From the NCBI RefSeq assembly GCF_004145845.1, contig NZ_SELP01000001.1, positions 310,001 to 374,000 on the forward strand: a stretch of 64,000 nt of DNA, given 5' to 3'. This stretch comes from Loktanella sp. IMCC34160. GTDB taxonomy: Bacteria; Pseudomonadota; Alphaproteobacteria; Rhodobacterales; Rhodobacteraceae. Below are positions 32,367-40,941 of the stretch, piece by piece; position 1 is the first letter of the stretch; each line of letters opens with the position of its first letter. Made by a program: the position numbers and the translations under genes. The notes under the pieces were generated by a model. That model saw only the letters and a program-made list of their open reading frames with translations. It was not told where the DNA came from and ran no database searches.

Positions 32367-33073
32367 AAGCCGCGCTTTTTGTCGGTGGCTGGGAAGGCCA
32401 CACGCCGACGCATTTCGCAGATTGGTACAAAGACCTGCTGGAGGAAAACGGGTTTGAGGTTGATGTCTACGACACGCTTGAGCCGCTGGAACGGCCGGAA
32501 GATCTGGCCGATCTGGACCTGATCACGCCGATCTGGTCCTCGGCCCGGTCCGGTCATCAGGAAGAATTCGGCAACATGACCAAATCGCAAGAGGACGGCC
32601 TGTTGCAACTGATCGGGGACGGCTGTGGGCTGGCCGGTTGGCATGGGCATATGGGCGACGCATTCCGGGACCGGCCAACCTATCATTTCCTGATCGGCGG
32701 GCAGTTCGTGGCGCACCCGCCGGGATGGCCGGACAATCTGCAACCGGCCGAGGACTACATCGACTATGACGTGACCATCTGCCAGCCGGGCCATCCTCTT
32801 GTCGAAGGCATCCACAGCTTTCGCATCCGGTCCGAGCAATATTACATGCTGACTGATCCGTCGAATAACGTGCTGGCGACGACCACCTTTTCCGGTGACC
32901 ATCTTTGGTGGATCGAAGGTACGGTGATCCCGGTCACCTGGACCCGGCGCTGGGACAAGGGGCGGGTGTTCTATTGCTCGATCGGGCACGAACTGGACGA
33001 TCTGAAAGTGCCGCAAGTGACCGAGATGATCCGCCGTGGCGCGATCTGGGCGGCACAAGGCCGACAAGGGTGA
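32363..33073 (+). CDS. ThuA-domain protein
   Basis: 236 residues covering a ThuA fold (class-I glutamine-amidotransferase-like): ALFVGGWEGHTPTHFADW at the start, GLAGWHGHMGDAFRDRPTYHFLIGG in the middle, TWTRRWDKGRVFYCSIGH near the end. ThuA was described in the trehalose/sucrose utilisation region of rhizobia, and related proteins sit in many sugar and polyol operons; its reaction is not established to my knowledge. No signal peptide. Last gene of the plus-strand arm. No terminator is obvious in the 133 bases that follow. Confidence 0.87.
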   Translation: MKAALFVGGWEGHTPTHFADWYKDLLEENGFEVDVYDTLEPLERPEDLADLDLITPIWSSARSGHQEEFGNMTKSQEDGLLQLIGDGCGLAGWHGHMGDAFRDRPTYHFLIGGQFVAHPPGWPDNLQPAEDYIDYDVTICQPGHPLVEGIHSFRIRSEQYYMLTDPSNNVLATTTFSGDHLWWIEGTVIPVTWTRRWDKGRVFYCSIGHELDDLKVPQVTEMIRRGAIWAAQGRQG

Positions 33074-33206
33074 CTGCCCTGCGGGAAAGCACGTTCTTGA
33101 ACGATCTGCCCTGATGATGCTCTTCTGATTGTTACGCTGCCGCATGAAACCCTGATGCACCTTCGGAACGGGTTGCCGAGCCGGGCGGAGTTGGGGATAA
33201 GGCGGC

Positions 33207-33851
33207 ATGGCCAAACAGCTTGATTATCACACGATCCGAGAGATCTTTGCGCGCTTCCATGCCGCCGAACCCGAACCAAAGGGCGAGCTGGAGCATGTGA
33301 ACGCCTATACGCTGGTAGTGGCCGTTGCCCTGTCGGCGCAGGCGACCGATGCCGGTGTGAACAAGGCGACCCGCGCCCTGTTCAAGATCGCCGATACCCC
33401 GCAGAAGATGCTGGACCTTGGGGAAGAAGGGCTGATCGAACACATCAAGACCATCGGCCTGTTCCGGCAGAAGGCGAAGAACGTCATCAAACTGAGCCGG
33501 ATCCTGGTCGAGGACTATGGCGGCGAGGTGCCCAACAGCCGCGCCGCCTTGCAATCGCTGCCCGGTGTCGGACGCAAGACCGCGAATGTGGTCTTGAACA
33601 TGTGGTGGCATCAGCCGACGCAGGCCGTGGATACGCATATCTTTCGGGTCGGCAACCGGACCGGCATTGCGCCGGGCAAAGATGTCGACGCCGTGGAACG
33701 CGCGATCGAGGACAACATCCCGGCGGACTACCAGCAGCACGCCCACCACTGGCTGATCCTGCACGGGCGCTATACCTGCGTCGCCCGGAAACCCAAATGC
33801 GCGGCCTGCCTGATCCGCGATCTCTGTAAATTCGAGGACAAGAATCTATGA
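33207..33851 (+). CDS. nth: Endonuclease III (DNA glycosylase/AP lyase)
   Basis: 214 residues. Base-excision repair enzyme for oxidised pyrimidines. The helix-hairpin-helix LPGVGRKTANVV carries the catalytic Lys, VDTHIFRV carries the catalytic Asp, and the C-terminus has the [4Fe-4S] pattern C-x6-C-x2-C-x5-C (CVARKPKCAACLIRDLC). Stop overlaps the next gene's start by four bases (ATGA), so the two are co-translated. Confidence 0.95.
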   Translation: MAKQLDYHTIREIFARFHAAEPEPKGELEHVNAYTLVVAVALSAQATDAGVNKATRALFKIADTPQKMLDLGEEGLIEHIKTIGLFRQKAKNVIKLSRILVEDYGGEVPNSRAALQSLPGVGRKTANVVLNMWWHQPTQAVDTHIFRVGNRTGIAPGKDVDAVERAIEDNIPADYQQHAHHWLILHGRYTCVARKPKCAACLIRDLCKFEDKNL

Positions 33852-34828
33852 GCTTTAACGTCATCGGGATCGGCAACGCGATTGTCGACGTGATCAGCCA
33901 TGCCAATGACATGTTCCTTGACCAGATGGGGATCGAGAAGGGGATCATGCAGTTGGTGGACCGCGACCGGGCAGAACTGCTTTATGCCGCGATGCGCGAC
34001 CGCGTGGAAACGCCGGGCGGGTCGGTCGGAAACACGATTGCCGGGATCGGTGCGCTTGGGCTGAAGACCGCCTTTATCGGTAAGGTGCGCAATGACGCGC
34101 TGGGGCGGTTCTACGCCGCCTCTCTGGAAGAGGCGGGAACCGCCTTCCCGAACCCGCCCAAGGATGTGCCGCTGCCGACCTCGCGGTCGATGATCTTTGT
34201 GTCGCCCGATGGGGAACGGTCGATGAATACCTACCTTGGGGCGGGGGCCGATATTTCCTCGGCCGATGTGCCGGATGTGTTTGACGGGGCGGATATCCTG
34301 TTCCTTGAGGGCTATCTGTTCGACAAGGACGAAGGCAAAACCGCCTTTGCAGAGGCCGCGGCGAAGATGAAGGCCGCAGGTGGCCGCGCCGCAATCACGA
34401 TTTCCGATCCCTTCTGCGCCGAACGTCACCGCGACGATTTCCAGCGGTTGATCGCGGGCGACGTGGATATCGCCATCGGCAATGCGCTTGAATGGATGAC
34501 GCTTTATCAAACCGACACGTTAGACGAGGCGCTGGCGCAGGCCTCGGCCGCCTGTGATATCGTTGCCTGCACCCGATCCGGCGAAAGTGTCTGGATCATG
34601 CAGGGCGGTCAGCGGTTCGAGGCCCCGGTGACCCCGGTGACCCCGGTTGATGCGACCGGTGCGGGGGACCAGTTCGCCGCCGGGTTCCTGTATGGCGTGG
34701 CAACCGGCCGCGATATGGAAACGGCGGCCCGGATGGGCGTGATCTGCGCGGCCGAGGTGATCGGACATATCGGCCCGCGTCCCAAGGCGAATATCAGGGC
34801 GATGTTTGCGGAACAGGGACTGCTTTGA
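33848..34828 (+). CDS. PfkB-family carbohydrate/nucleoside kinase (adenosine kinase-like)
   Basis: 326 residues. PfkB fold with GNAIVDV at the start, GGSVGNTIAGIGALGLKTAFIGKV (N-terminal signature) and DATGAGDQFAAGFLYG with the catalytic Asp. In Rhodobacterales this gene is usually called adenosine kinase, which would salvage adenosine to AMP; ribokinase-type sugars cannot be excluded by eye. It is coupled to nth and its last 35 bases overlap the convergent gene at 34794-35513. Confidence 0.87.
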   Translation: MSFNVIGIGNAIVDVISHANDMFLDQMGIEKGIMQLVDRDRAELLYAAMRDRVETPGGSVGNTIAGIGALGLKTAFIGKVRNDALGRFYAASLEEAGTAFPNPPKDVPLPTSRSMIFVSPDGERSMNTYLGAGADISSADVPDVFDGADILFLEGYLFDKDEGKTAFAEAAAKMKAAGGRAAITISDPFCAERHRDDFQRLIAGDVDIAIGNALEWMTLYQTDTLDEALAQASAACDIVACTRSGESVWIMQGGQRFEAPVTPVTPVDATGAGDQFAAGFLYGVATGRDMETAARMGVICAAEVIGHIGPRPKANIRAMFAEQGLL

Positions 34829-35513
34829 GCCAAAGGGAGTCGATGTGGTCGATATGGGCGGTGTCAAACCGGTCCTGCTCTTCCCAATAACGACCCGAGG
34901 CAACGAAATATCCCAGACGTTCCTCTGCGCGGAGGGCTGCGTCCATGGCGGCCCCATTGATTTCAACAACGGGCAGCCGATGCAGCTCGGCAACCGTCGC
35001 GCGCGGAAACACCAGCCGGCTTTGGTCTGTGCTAAGGTTGACGAGCGCGCAGCCTTGGGCCGCGCCCAGTGCAAGAAGACGGGCCGATTTTGCCTCGAGG
35101 TTGCGAAGGGTGGGGTCGGGACGCAGCGGGTCGGCTGCCCCGGTTCCATAGAAATGCGTGGCGCCGGTCGTCGGATAGACCATGTCACAGCCCATCATGG
35201 CGATGACATCTGGCCGCAATGTCTGAAGCGCCCAATAGGCGGCGGTAAAGGCCATCGTGCCGCCAGCATAGACAAACCCACCCAAGGCGTTCTGTGCCGG
35301 AACATAGTCCCTGTAGGTTACCCTGCGCTGGTCCGGTCCGAAGCTGGTCGGGTGTCTGTCCTCGGGGAAATCCTCCGGATGGATCAGATCGTCCCAATCC
35401 GGCCGAACCTGCCATGCATTGTTGATCGCAACGATCCTGTCGAACGAGGTTTTTGGCCAATTCCGCGCCGCGACGACATTCGGCCCACTGCCAAGGATTA
35501 GCACGACTGCCAT
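34794..35513 (-). CDS. Uncharacterised Rossmann-like protein, possibly DUF115/glycosyltransferase-related
   Basis: 239 residues. The N-terminus VVLILGSGPNVVAARNWP and RIVAINNAWQVRPDWD, then GGTMAFTAAYWALQTLRPDVIAMMGCDM, resemble DUF115/MptE-like proteins found in surface-polysaccharide loci, where the first motif binds a nucleotide. The match is by pattern only. GGAGGG lies 8 bases before the ATG at 35513; the frame extends to 35636 but that extension looks non-coding. It is next to a sulfotransferase and a glycosyltransferase, which supports a role in surface glycans. It overlaps the convergent kinase gene by 35 bases. Confidence 0.55.
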   Translation of the reverse strand: MAVVLILGSGPNVVAARNWPKTSFDRIVAINNAWQVRPDWDDLIHPEDFPEDRHPTSFGPDQRRVTYRDYVPAQNALGGFVYAGGTMAFTAAYWALQTLRPDVIAMMGCDMVYPTTGATHFYGTGAADPLRPDPTLRNLEAKSARLLALGAAQGCALVNLSTDQSRLVFPRATVAELHRLPVVEINGAAMDAALRAEERLGYFVASGRYWEEQDRFDTAHIDHIDSLWLKAVPVPQTSP

Positions 35514-35587
35514 AGCGATTGCCCTCCGGATGCGATCAAAGGTTAGGTCGCTTTGGCCGAAGGTCCAGCCTTGGCCGGATCCGCCCC

Positions 35588-35995
35588 CTATCGGGACCGC
35601 AATTCTTTCCGGATAACCAGTTTCAGCCCGGACCAAGTGTCGTCGACCGCGCAGACCTTCACATCGACCAGCCCCAGCGGAAGCGCAATGTCGCGGATCA
35701 CGTCTTCGGTGATGTCGGTTGGCACTTTGGACGCCTTCTTGGGCCAGCTGGCCCAGATCATCCCGTCGGGGTCCATCCGTGACAGTGCGGCTTTCACGCT
35801 GGTTTCAAGGCTTGCCATATCCCGCGCGAAGACGTGGATGAAGGCAACGCCCGGATCAAGCCCGACCCATTCGGCCGCCGGTGCGCCGTCCAACAGGGTT
35901 TCGTGATACCCGTCCGGCGCCCCGATCACGGTCGCCCGCATTCCGGCCTTCAGCCCCAGCTTTTTCCAAAGCGGGGTGCCGGAATAGCCCGCCAT
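35588..35995 (-). CDS. DUF3052-family protein
   Basis: 135 residues, cytoplasmic, no membrane helix. It has the start YSGTPLWKKLGLKAGMRATVIGAP and central ARDMASLETSVKAALSRMDPDGMIWASWPKK that I recognise from DUF3052 proteins. The family's function is unknown. Its start codon overlaps the stop of the upstream sulfotransferase gene at 35995, so they are probably one operon. Confidence 0.75.
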   Translation of the reverse strand: MAGYSGTPLWKKLGLKAGMRATVIGAPDGYHETLLDGAPAAEWVGLDPGVAFIHVFARDMASLETSVKAALSRMDPDGMIWASWPKKASKVPTDITEDVIRDIALPLGLVDVKVCAVDDTWSGLKLVIRKELRSR

Positions 35996-36813
35996 CAGTC
36001 GCCCAGCTTTGCGTGCACCTCGTCGAGGTCGATCTCGCCCACAGGCATCTTGTTCGACGGGTCATCGAAATCGTATTTGAAGAGCTGGAAGTCCTTCTTG
36101 TAGATTTCATAGACCAGATGCATCGACAGGTCGTCGAAGTAATCCTCGACCGGATGCGCCCGCTTGGGTCCATGGCCTTCGGATTCGTTGAAGCGCGGGA
36201 TCTTTTTCAGATCCACCTTCTTGGGGGTCTTCGTCGCCTTCAGAACCTTGCCCATTCCATCGTTGAAATTCTCGGTCCAGAAAATCTGGTCGTAGCGCCC
36301 GCCATTGACGATGAAGGTCGAGATATGGCCGGACATGGCGGACCAATGGATATCCGGGTCCATCGGGCGGCGGAACTTGATGGTGTCGCGGGCGAACAGC
36401 AGGAAGCGCCGAAAGCTCTTGATCTGGTCGAATTCGAACCCGTCCTCGGGGCTGCCCACCTCGATCCCGTATTTCTGGATCAGGGTCGGCACAAGGTTCC
36501 CCCGATAGCGGCGGCCATTGCGCTGAATACCGCAGATCTTGTCGAAGAAGGACGACAGGATCCGGGTATAGGGGTTGCGGACGCAGGTGAAGGACATCGA
36601 CTTGTGTTCCTTCACGTTGGATTCAATCAGCGGCTGGCTGTCGGCTTGGGACCATTTGTGCAGCCCTGCCGTGGAATCGTGGATGTCCCCGTCGAAGAAC
36701 GTGCCGTGATCCGAGTAGAACATGATCTGGCCAATCGTCGAACAGGCGCATTTCGGCACCACGCGATAGACCATGCTTTCGCTTTCCGTCATCCAAGTGC
36801 CGGGGAAACCCAT
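35995..36813 (-). CDS. Sulfotransferase-family protein
   Basis: 272 residues. YRVVPKCACSTIGQIM (residues ~16-31) is a 5'-phosphosulfate-binding loop, and SFTCVRNPYTRILSSFF (~74-90) is the 3'-phosphate-binding segment, both in the arrangement of carbohydrate (HNK-1/family 2) sulfotransferases that use PAPS. It would sulfate a polysaccharide or other surface molecule. GGAGG is 8 bases before the ATG. It is divergent from the glycosyltransferase at 36958, with a 144-base AT-richer gap between. Confidence 0.82.
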   Translation of the reverse strand: MGFPGTWMTESESMVYRVVPKCACSTIGQIMFYSDHGTFFDGDIHDSTAGLHKWSQADSQPLIESNVKEHKSMSFTCVRNPYTRILSSFFDKICGIQRNGRRYRGNLVPTLIQKYGIEVGSPEDGFEFDQIKSFRRFLLFARDTIKFRRPMDPDIHWSAMSGHISTFIVNGGRYDQIFWTENFNDGMGKVLKATKTPKKVDLKKIPRFNESEGHGPKRAHPVEDYFDDLSMHLVYEIYKKDFQLFKYDFDDPSNKMPVGEIDLDEVHAKLGD

Positions 36814-36957
36814 GCTGCCGAACCTCCGAAAACCCGTGTTATTCTTGAACTGGTGTTATGCCGAAAAAGAATTTCCATTCAAAGCCTGTTTATTCAGGCG
36901 TTGTTCAGGCTATCAAGTGGAAACTATGCGCCCGTGAGTAACTAAACTGTTTCGCCA
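36814..36957. other. Divergent intergenic region between sulfotransferase and glycosyltransferase
   Basis: 144 bases, AT-richer than its neighbours. It contains TTCAGGC twice, 11 bases apart (36893-36899 and 36904-36910), and the first copy can pair with GCCTG at 36884-36888. The helical spacing makes it a candidate regulator site, but I cannot name the regulator. Confidence 0.35.
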
Positions 36958-38535
36958 ATGGCAAAAATCGCCTTCATCCTGCTGTGCCACAAGGATCCTG
37001 ATGCCATCGTGCAGCAGGCCCAACAGCTGACGGCGGTCGGGGACTACATCTCGATCCATTTCGATGCCCGCGCCCCGAAGGAGGCGTTCGAGAAGATCCA
37101 GAAGGGGCTTGCGGGCAACAGCCATGTCACCTTCGCCAAGAAACGGATCAAATGCGGCTGGGGCGAATGGAGCCTTGTTCAGGCGACGCTCTACGCGGTT
37201 GAGGCCGCGGTCGAGGCGTTTCCGCGGGCAACCCATTTCTACATGGTCTCGGGCGATTGCATGGCGATCAAGTCGTCGGTCTATGCCCATCGGTTCCTCG
37301 ACCGGCACGATCTGGACTATATCGAAAGCTTCGATTTCTTCGAAAGCGACTGGATCAAGACCGGCATCAAGGAAGAGCGCCTGATCTACCGTCACTGGTT
37401 CAACGAACGCACGCAGAAGCGCCGGTTCTACTGGTCGTTCTGGGCGCAGCGGCGGCTGGGACTGAAACGGGACATTCCCCGCGATATTCAGGTCCAGATC
37501 GGCAGCCAGTGGTGGTGCCTGCGTCGGCGGACCGTGGAATGGATTCTGGATTTCACGCGTCAGCGGAAGGACGTGATGCGGTTCTTCCGGACCACCTGGA
37601 TTCCGGATGAGACATTTTTCCAGACAATCGTGCGCCACCTCGTACCCGAGAAGGAAATCGTGACGAAGACGCTGACCTTCCTGATGTTCACCGACTACGG
37701 GATGCCGGTCACCTTCTACAACGATCACTACGACCTGCTGCTCAGTCAGGACGCGCTGTTCGCCCGCAAGATCAGCCCCGAGGCGAAGGAGTTGAAGAAG
37801 CGCCTTGGCCGCCTCTATGCCTCTGGTCGCGAAGATTTCAAGATATCGAACGAGGGCCGGGGGTTGTTCAAGTTCCTGACCGGGCGGGGCCGGATCGGCC
37901 GCCGCTTTGCCCCGCGGTTCTGGGAAACGGAATCGAGCCTTGGGCGTGAGCGGGAGTTGATGATTATCGCCTGCAAGAAATGGCATGTGGCCAAGCGGCT
38001 GCTGGGCGCGATCCGCCATCACACGAATATCCCGTCGATCGAATACCTGTTCAGCGAAGAGGACACGCCGCTTCCCGATCTGGGCGGTATCCAGCGGACA
38101 TTGGAAAAGCGGACGCGCCACCGCCGCGCCCTGATGCGGATGCTGTTCGATTATTACGACACGGACCGGCTGATCATCTGCCTTGATCCGGGGAACCTTG
38201 ATCTGTTGCAGGATTTCTTTTCGGATCGGTCGCAGACCCGACTGCTTGAGGTGGAGTGCGATTTCTCGGATGACTACCTGATCGGCCATGCCAAGCGCGT
38301 GGGGCTTGCAGGGGATGAAACCTCGCCCGAATCCCTCGCCCAGCTGTTGCCGACGATCCGCTATGACATCCTGTTCGAAAGCGACCGGATCAGGGATGCG
38401 GATTTTCCCGCGCATTCCATCATGCGGGAACACTCCAGTGTCTCCGAGAACGCGCAGGTGCTGGAACGGTTCCTCTCGGTCGGGCATGATACAGCCAAGA
38501 CACTGGCGGAAACGCCCTACCTCTTTGTGGACTGA
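36958..38535 (+). CDS. Core-2/I-branching-type glycosyltransferase with C-terminal DUF5928
   Basis: 525 residues. Residues ~1-260 look like a bacterial beta-1,6-N-acetylglucosaminyltransferase (GT14-like) domain: FILLCHKDPDAIVQQAQQL, ISIHFDARA, VSGDCMAIKSS, IGSQWWCLRRRTVEWIL and WIPDETFFQTIV. The C-terminal ~260 residues match the DUF5928 architecture I know from Rhodobacterales. No signal peptide or membrane helix. It probably adds a sugar to a surface polysaccharide, next to a sulfotransferase. Starts MAKIAFILL at 36958 without a strong Shine-Dalgarno sequence. Two bases separate its stop from the HIT gene. Confidence 0.8.
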   Translation: MAKIAFILLCHKDPDAIVQQAQQLTAVGDYISIHFDARAPKEAFEKIQKGLAGNSHVTFAKKRIKCGWGEWSLVQATLYAVEAAVEAFPRATHFYMVSGDCMAIKSSVYAHRFLDRHDLDYIESFDFFESDWIKTGIKEERLIYRHWFNERTQKRRFYWSFWAQRRLGLKRDIPRDIQVQIGSQWWCLRRRTVEWILDFTRQRKDVMRFFRTTWIPDETFFQTIVRHLVPEKEIVTKTLTFLMFTDYGMPVTFYNDHYDLLLSQDALFARKISPEAKELKKRLGRLYASGREDFKISNEGRGLFKFLTGRGRIGRRFAPRFWETESSLGRERELMIIACKKWHVAKRLLGAIRHHTNIPSIEYLFSEEDTPLPDLGGIQRTLEKRTRHRRALMRMLFDYYDTDRLIICLDPGNLDLLQDFFSDRSQTRLLEVECDFSDDYLIGHAKRVGLAGDETSPESLAQLLPTIRYDILFESDRIRDADFPAHSIMREHSSVSENAQVLERFLSVGHDTAKTLAETPYLFVD

Positions 38536-38537
38536 GG

Positions 38538-38906
38538 ATGACAATGACCTTCGACTACGACGACCAGAACATTTTCGCCAAGATCCTGCGCGGCGAAATT
38601 CCGAACAGCACCGTGTTCGAAAACGATCATGCGCTGGCATTCAACGATATCGCGCCGCAGGCGCCGGTGCATGTGCTGGTGATCCCCAAAGGGCCCTATG
38701 TGTCGATGGACCATTTCGCCCGCGACGCCAGCGCCGAGGAACAGGCCGGGTTCTTTGCCGCCGTGGCCGAGGTCTGCCGGATCACCGGGGTCGACGCCGG
38801 GTTCCGCGCCATCGCCAACACCCGCACCCACGGGGTGCAGGATGTGCCGCATTTCCACCTGCACATCATCGGCGGCGCGCAGCTGGGCCGGATGCTGCCG
38901 CACTAG
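38538..38906 (+). CDS. HIT-family nucleotide hydrolase (HINT-like)
   Basis: 122 residues. The histidine triad HFHLHIIGG (residues ~108-116) and the leading segment FAKILRGEIPNSTVFENDHALAF are typical of HINT/HinT purine-nucleoside phosphoramidases. Cytoplasmic. A second in-frame ATG at 38544 is an equally likely start. Two bases after the glycosyltransferase stop. Confidence 0.9.
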   Translation: MTMTFDYDDQNIFAKILRGEIPNSTVFENDHALAFNDIAPQAPVHVLVIPKGPYVSMDHFARDASAEEQAGFFAAVAEVCRITGVDAGFRAIANTRTHGVQDVPHFHLHIIGGAQLGRMLPH

Positions 38907-39027
38907 GGTTGTTCCCTATGAAACGAAGGCGCGAGGCGAGGTGGAGATTGTTTCGCTTTCGAAGATCGTGAAGAACTCCCTTTTGGCAAAGGTGGAACAA
39001 TGAACTGGCTAATGGCAGCCGAAGTCT

Positions 39028-39543
39028 ATGAGTCCTGATACACTTCAACTTGACGATGAAACGCAGCTATTCTGTGACTATGGCCGAGATGGCTGGAGTG
39101 ACCTAATTGTCGCGCGAAAAGGGAAGTTTCTGGATTTCCGGGTTAGTGGTGTATTCACGAACTTTCCATCTGAAATCCTCGCAGTTTGCCGAGCTGCCAT
39201 TGAAAATGCGCCTCTGCGCATCGCCTTGTGCGACGAGCCGGGAGGATCGGTACTTAAGCTGGAGCCAGATAGAACGCGACAACATACCATAATTTTTTCC
39301 ATCTACGAAATTGCAGGGCCGCTGCTTTGTGCAGATGCGAGTAAAGAAGGGAATCTTGTGTTGTCCATTCGAGTACGACGGCAACGACTTGTTGCGATGT
39401 TGATGGCTGAACTGTGGAAAATGCATGTCTGCCTGAAGCAGCCATCCTATCAAAAGGGCCGCAGCGGCTTTCCACACAAAGACCTGACGAATCTTAACGA
39501 GGCTTGGGACAAGAGTGCACTCGGTCCTTCCTTCCTCAAATAG
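39028..39543 (+). CDS. Hypothetical protein of AT-richer composition
   Basis: 171 residues. I do not recognise it. It is a soluble mixed alpha/beta protein with no signal peptide or membrane helix (GKFLDFRVSGVFTNFPSEI, EPDRTRQHTIIFSIYEIAG). Base composition and codon use are clearly less GC-rich than the genes on both sides, suggesting later arrival. Size and solitary placement would fit an orphan immunity-type or regulatory protein, but nothing proves it. The 120 bases upstream contain a short open stretch of no recognisable product, and the 180 bases downstream hold a REP-like pair. Weak ribosome binding site. Confidence 0.6.
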   Translation: MSPDTLQLDDETQLFCDYGRDGWSDLIVARKGKFLDFRVSGVFTNFPSEILAVCRAAIENAPLRIALCDEPGGSVLKLEPDRTRQHTIIFSIYEIAGPLLCADASKEGNLVLSIRVRRQRLVAMLMAELWKMHVCLKQPSYQKGRSGFPHKDLTNLNEAWDKSALGPSFLK

Positions 39544-39650
39544 AAAACGGCAGCAAAGTCTGCATAGCCGAACTCCATTGATAGGCCGCGAAGCTGCGTT
39601 GACCGGTGATGGCAAACCTCTGGTAGAAGGCTCCAGCGACTTACATTGGC

Positions 39651-39710
39651 GGTGGGTTGAAACCCACCTTACGACGGCGGGACAGGGTGTAAGGTGGGTC
39701 TTGACCCACC
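39651..39710. repeat. REP-like inverted repeat pair
   Basis: Two near-identical palindromes: GGTGGGTTGAAACCCACC (39651-39668) and GGTGGGTCTTGACCCACC (39693-39710). Each carries a matching flank on its inner side (CTTAC after the first, GTAAG before the second), so the units face each other, like the paired REP units of BIME elements. They lie between a non-native-looking gene and the convergent end of the ABC ATPase gene. The rest of 39544-39724 shows no gene. Confidence 0.65.
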
Positions 39711-39724
39711 AGACCTGCCGCCCC

Positions 39725-40663
39725 CTAGGCGGTTTCCCGTGACGAGGTCAGCGACAGGAACACGTCCTCCAGATGCGCCTCTTCCGTCTTTACATCACGG
39801 ATCGAGATGCCCGCCGCGCGCACGGCGGCAAGGATCGCCTCGGCCGGGGTCACTTTTGTTGCGTAGCTGAACACCAACGCCCCGTCGTCCCGCCGCTCTC
39901 CAGTTACCCCATTGGGCAGGGGCGGCAGGGCGGCTGCGGTTTCGGGGTGGATCACCATGGTCTTGCGGTCCAGCCGCGCCAGCAGGTTCGCCGTCGTGTC
40001 GCGGGTGATGACCTGACCGTGGTTGATGATGGCGATCTCGTCGCACATCGCCTCGGCCTCTTCGAGGTAATGGGTCGTCAGGATGATCGTCATCCCCTCT
40101 TCGTTCAGCCGCCGGACGTTCTGCCACAGCATGTTGCGCAACTCGATATCGACCCCGGCGGTGGGTTCATCCAGCACAAGGATGCGCGGCGAATGGACCA
40201 GCGCCTTGCCCAGCAAGAGCCGCCGCCGCATCCCGCCCGACAGCGACCGGGCATAGGCATCTGCCTTGTCCGTCAGCCCGATCAGCTCAAGGATTTTATC
40301 GGTTCTGCGCTGCGATTTCGGCACCCCATACAGCCCCGCCTGCACCTCAAGGCTGCCGCGCGGGCTGAAGAACGGGTCAAGGTGCGGTTCCTGCGGCATG
40401 ACGCCGATGGCGGCGCGGCTTTGGCGCGGGTTCACATCCTGATCGAAGCCCCAGATGGTCACCTGACCCGCGTCCTTGACCACCAGCCCGGCAAGGATGT
40501 TGATCAGCGTCGATTTCCCGGCGCCGTTCGGCCCCAGAAGGCCAAAGATGGACCCGCGCGGGATCGACAGGTCGATCCCTTTCAGCGCCTCTTTCGCCGG
40601 ACTGCGGCCCGAGGCGCGATAGGTCTTCGTCAACCCGGTGATTTCGATCGCGTTCTCGGTCAT
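39725..40663 (-). CDS. ABC transporter ATP-binding protein, NatA/CcmA-like (DUF4162-type tail)
   Basis: 312 residues. Walker [13 protein letters not shown]-loop [18 protein letters not shown], signature [16 protein letters not shown], Walker [13 protein letters not shown] and the H-loop [11 protein letters not shown] are intact, so it is an active ATPase. The C-terminal ~90 residues are of the kind found in multidrug/lipid exporters. No permease gene is adjacent on this side in the window; its partner must be elsewhere. Cytoplasmic, peripheral to the membrane. Confidence 0.87.
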   Translation of the reverse strand: MTENAIEITGLTKTYRASGRSPAKEALKGIDLSIPRGSIFGLLGPNGAGKSTLINILAGLVVKDAGQVTIWGFDQDVNPRQSRAAIGVMPQEPHLDPFFSPRGSLEVQAGLYGVPKSQRRTDKILELIGLTDKADAYARSLSGGMRRRLLLGKALVHSPRILVLDEPTAGVDIELRNMLWQNVRRLNEEGMTIILTTHYLEEAEAMCDEIAIINHGQVITRDTTANLLARLDRKTMVIHPETAAALPPLPNGVTGERRDDGALVFSYATKVTPAEAILAAVRAAGISIRDVKTEEAHLEDVFLSLTSSRETA

Positions 40664-40758
40664 TTCCGCCCCTTCACATCTTGCCCGTGCCGCCGCATTC
40701 AGTAGTATGCCCCCGATCTATTGCGGACCACCCTCCGCGGCAACCAGTGAGAGAGACC

Positions 40759-40941
40759 ATGACCATTCCCGCCCCGGAAACCAAGATCGTGGATAGCTGG
40801 CGCGTTGCCTGTGACGGAGGCGAAGGGGCGCTGGGCCATCCCCGCGTCTGGCTGAGCATCCCGCCCGCGCAGGGCTGGGTCGAATGCCCCTACTGTGATT
40901 GCCGTTATGTGCACGGCGAACAGGCCGCGACGCAGGATTGA
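40759..40941 (+). CDS. Small zinc-finger protein (CHCC/NDUFS6-like)
   Basis: 60 residues. Cys at VACDGG, His at LGHPRVWL and the pair [10 protein letters not shown] form the CHCC zinc-binding pattern of the bacterial relatives of mitochondrial complex I subunit NDUFS6. The role is probably in assembly or stability of NADH dehydrogenase, by analogy. GAGAGAGACC precedes the ATG at 40759. The stop overlaps the following gene if that starts at the TTG at 40938. Confidence 0.82.
   Translation: MTIPAPETKIVDSWRVACDGGEGALGHPRVWLSIPPAQGWVECPYCDCRYVHGEQAATQD

Noticed and set aside
38907-39027. A short open stretch after the HIT gene that could be a gene remnant
   Set aside because: It is too short, has no ribosome binding site and no recognisable product; composition alone is not enough.
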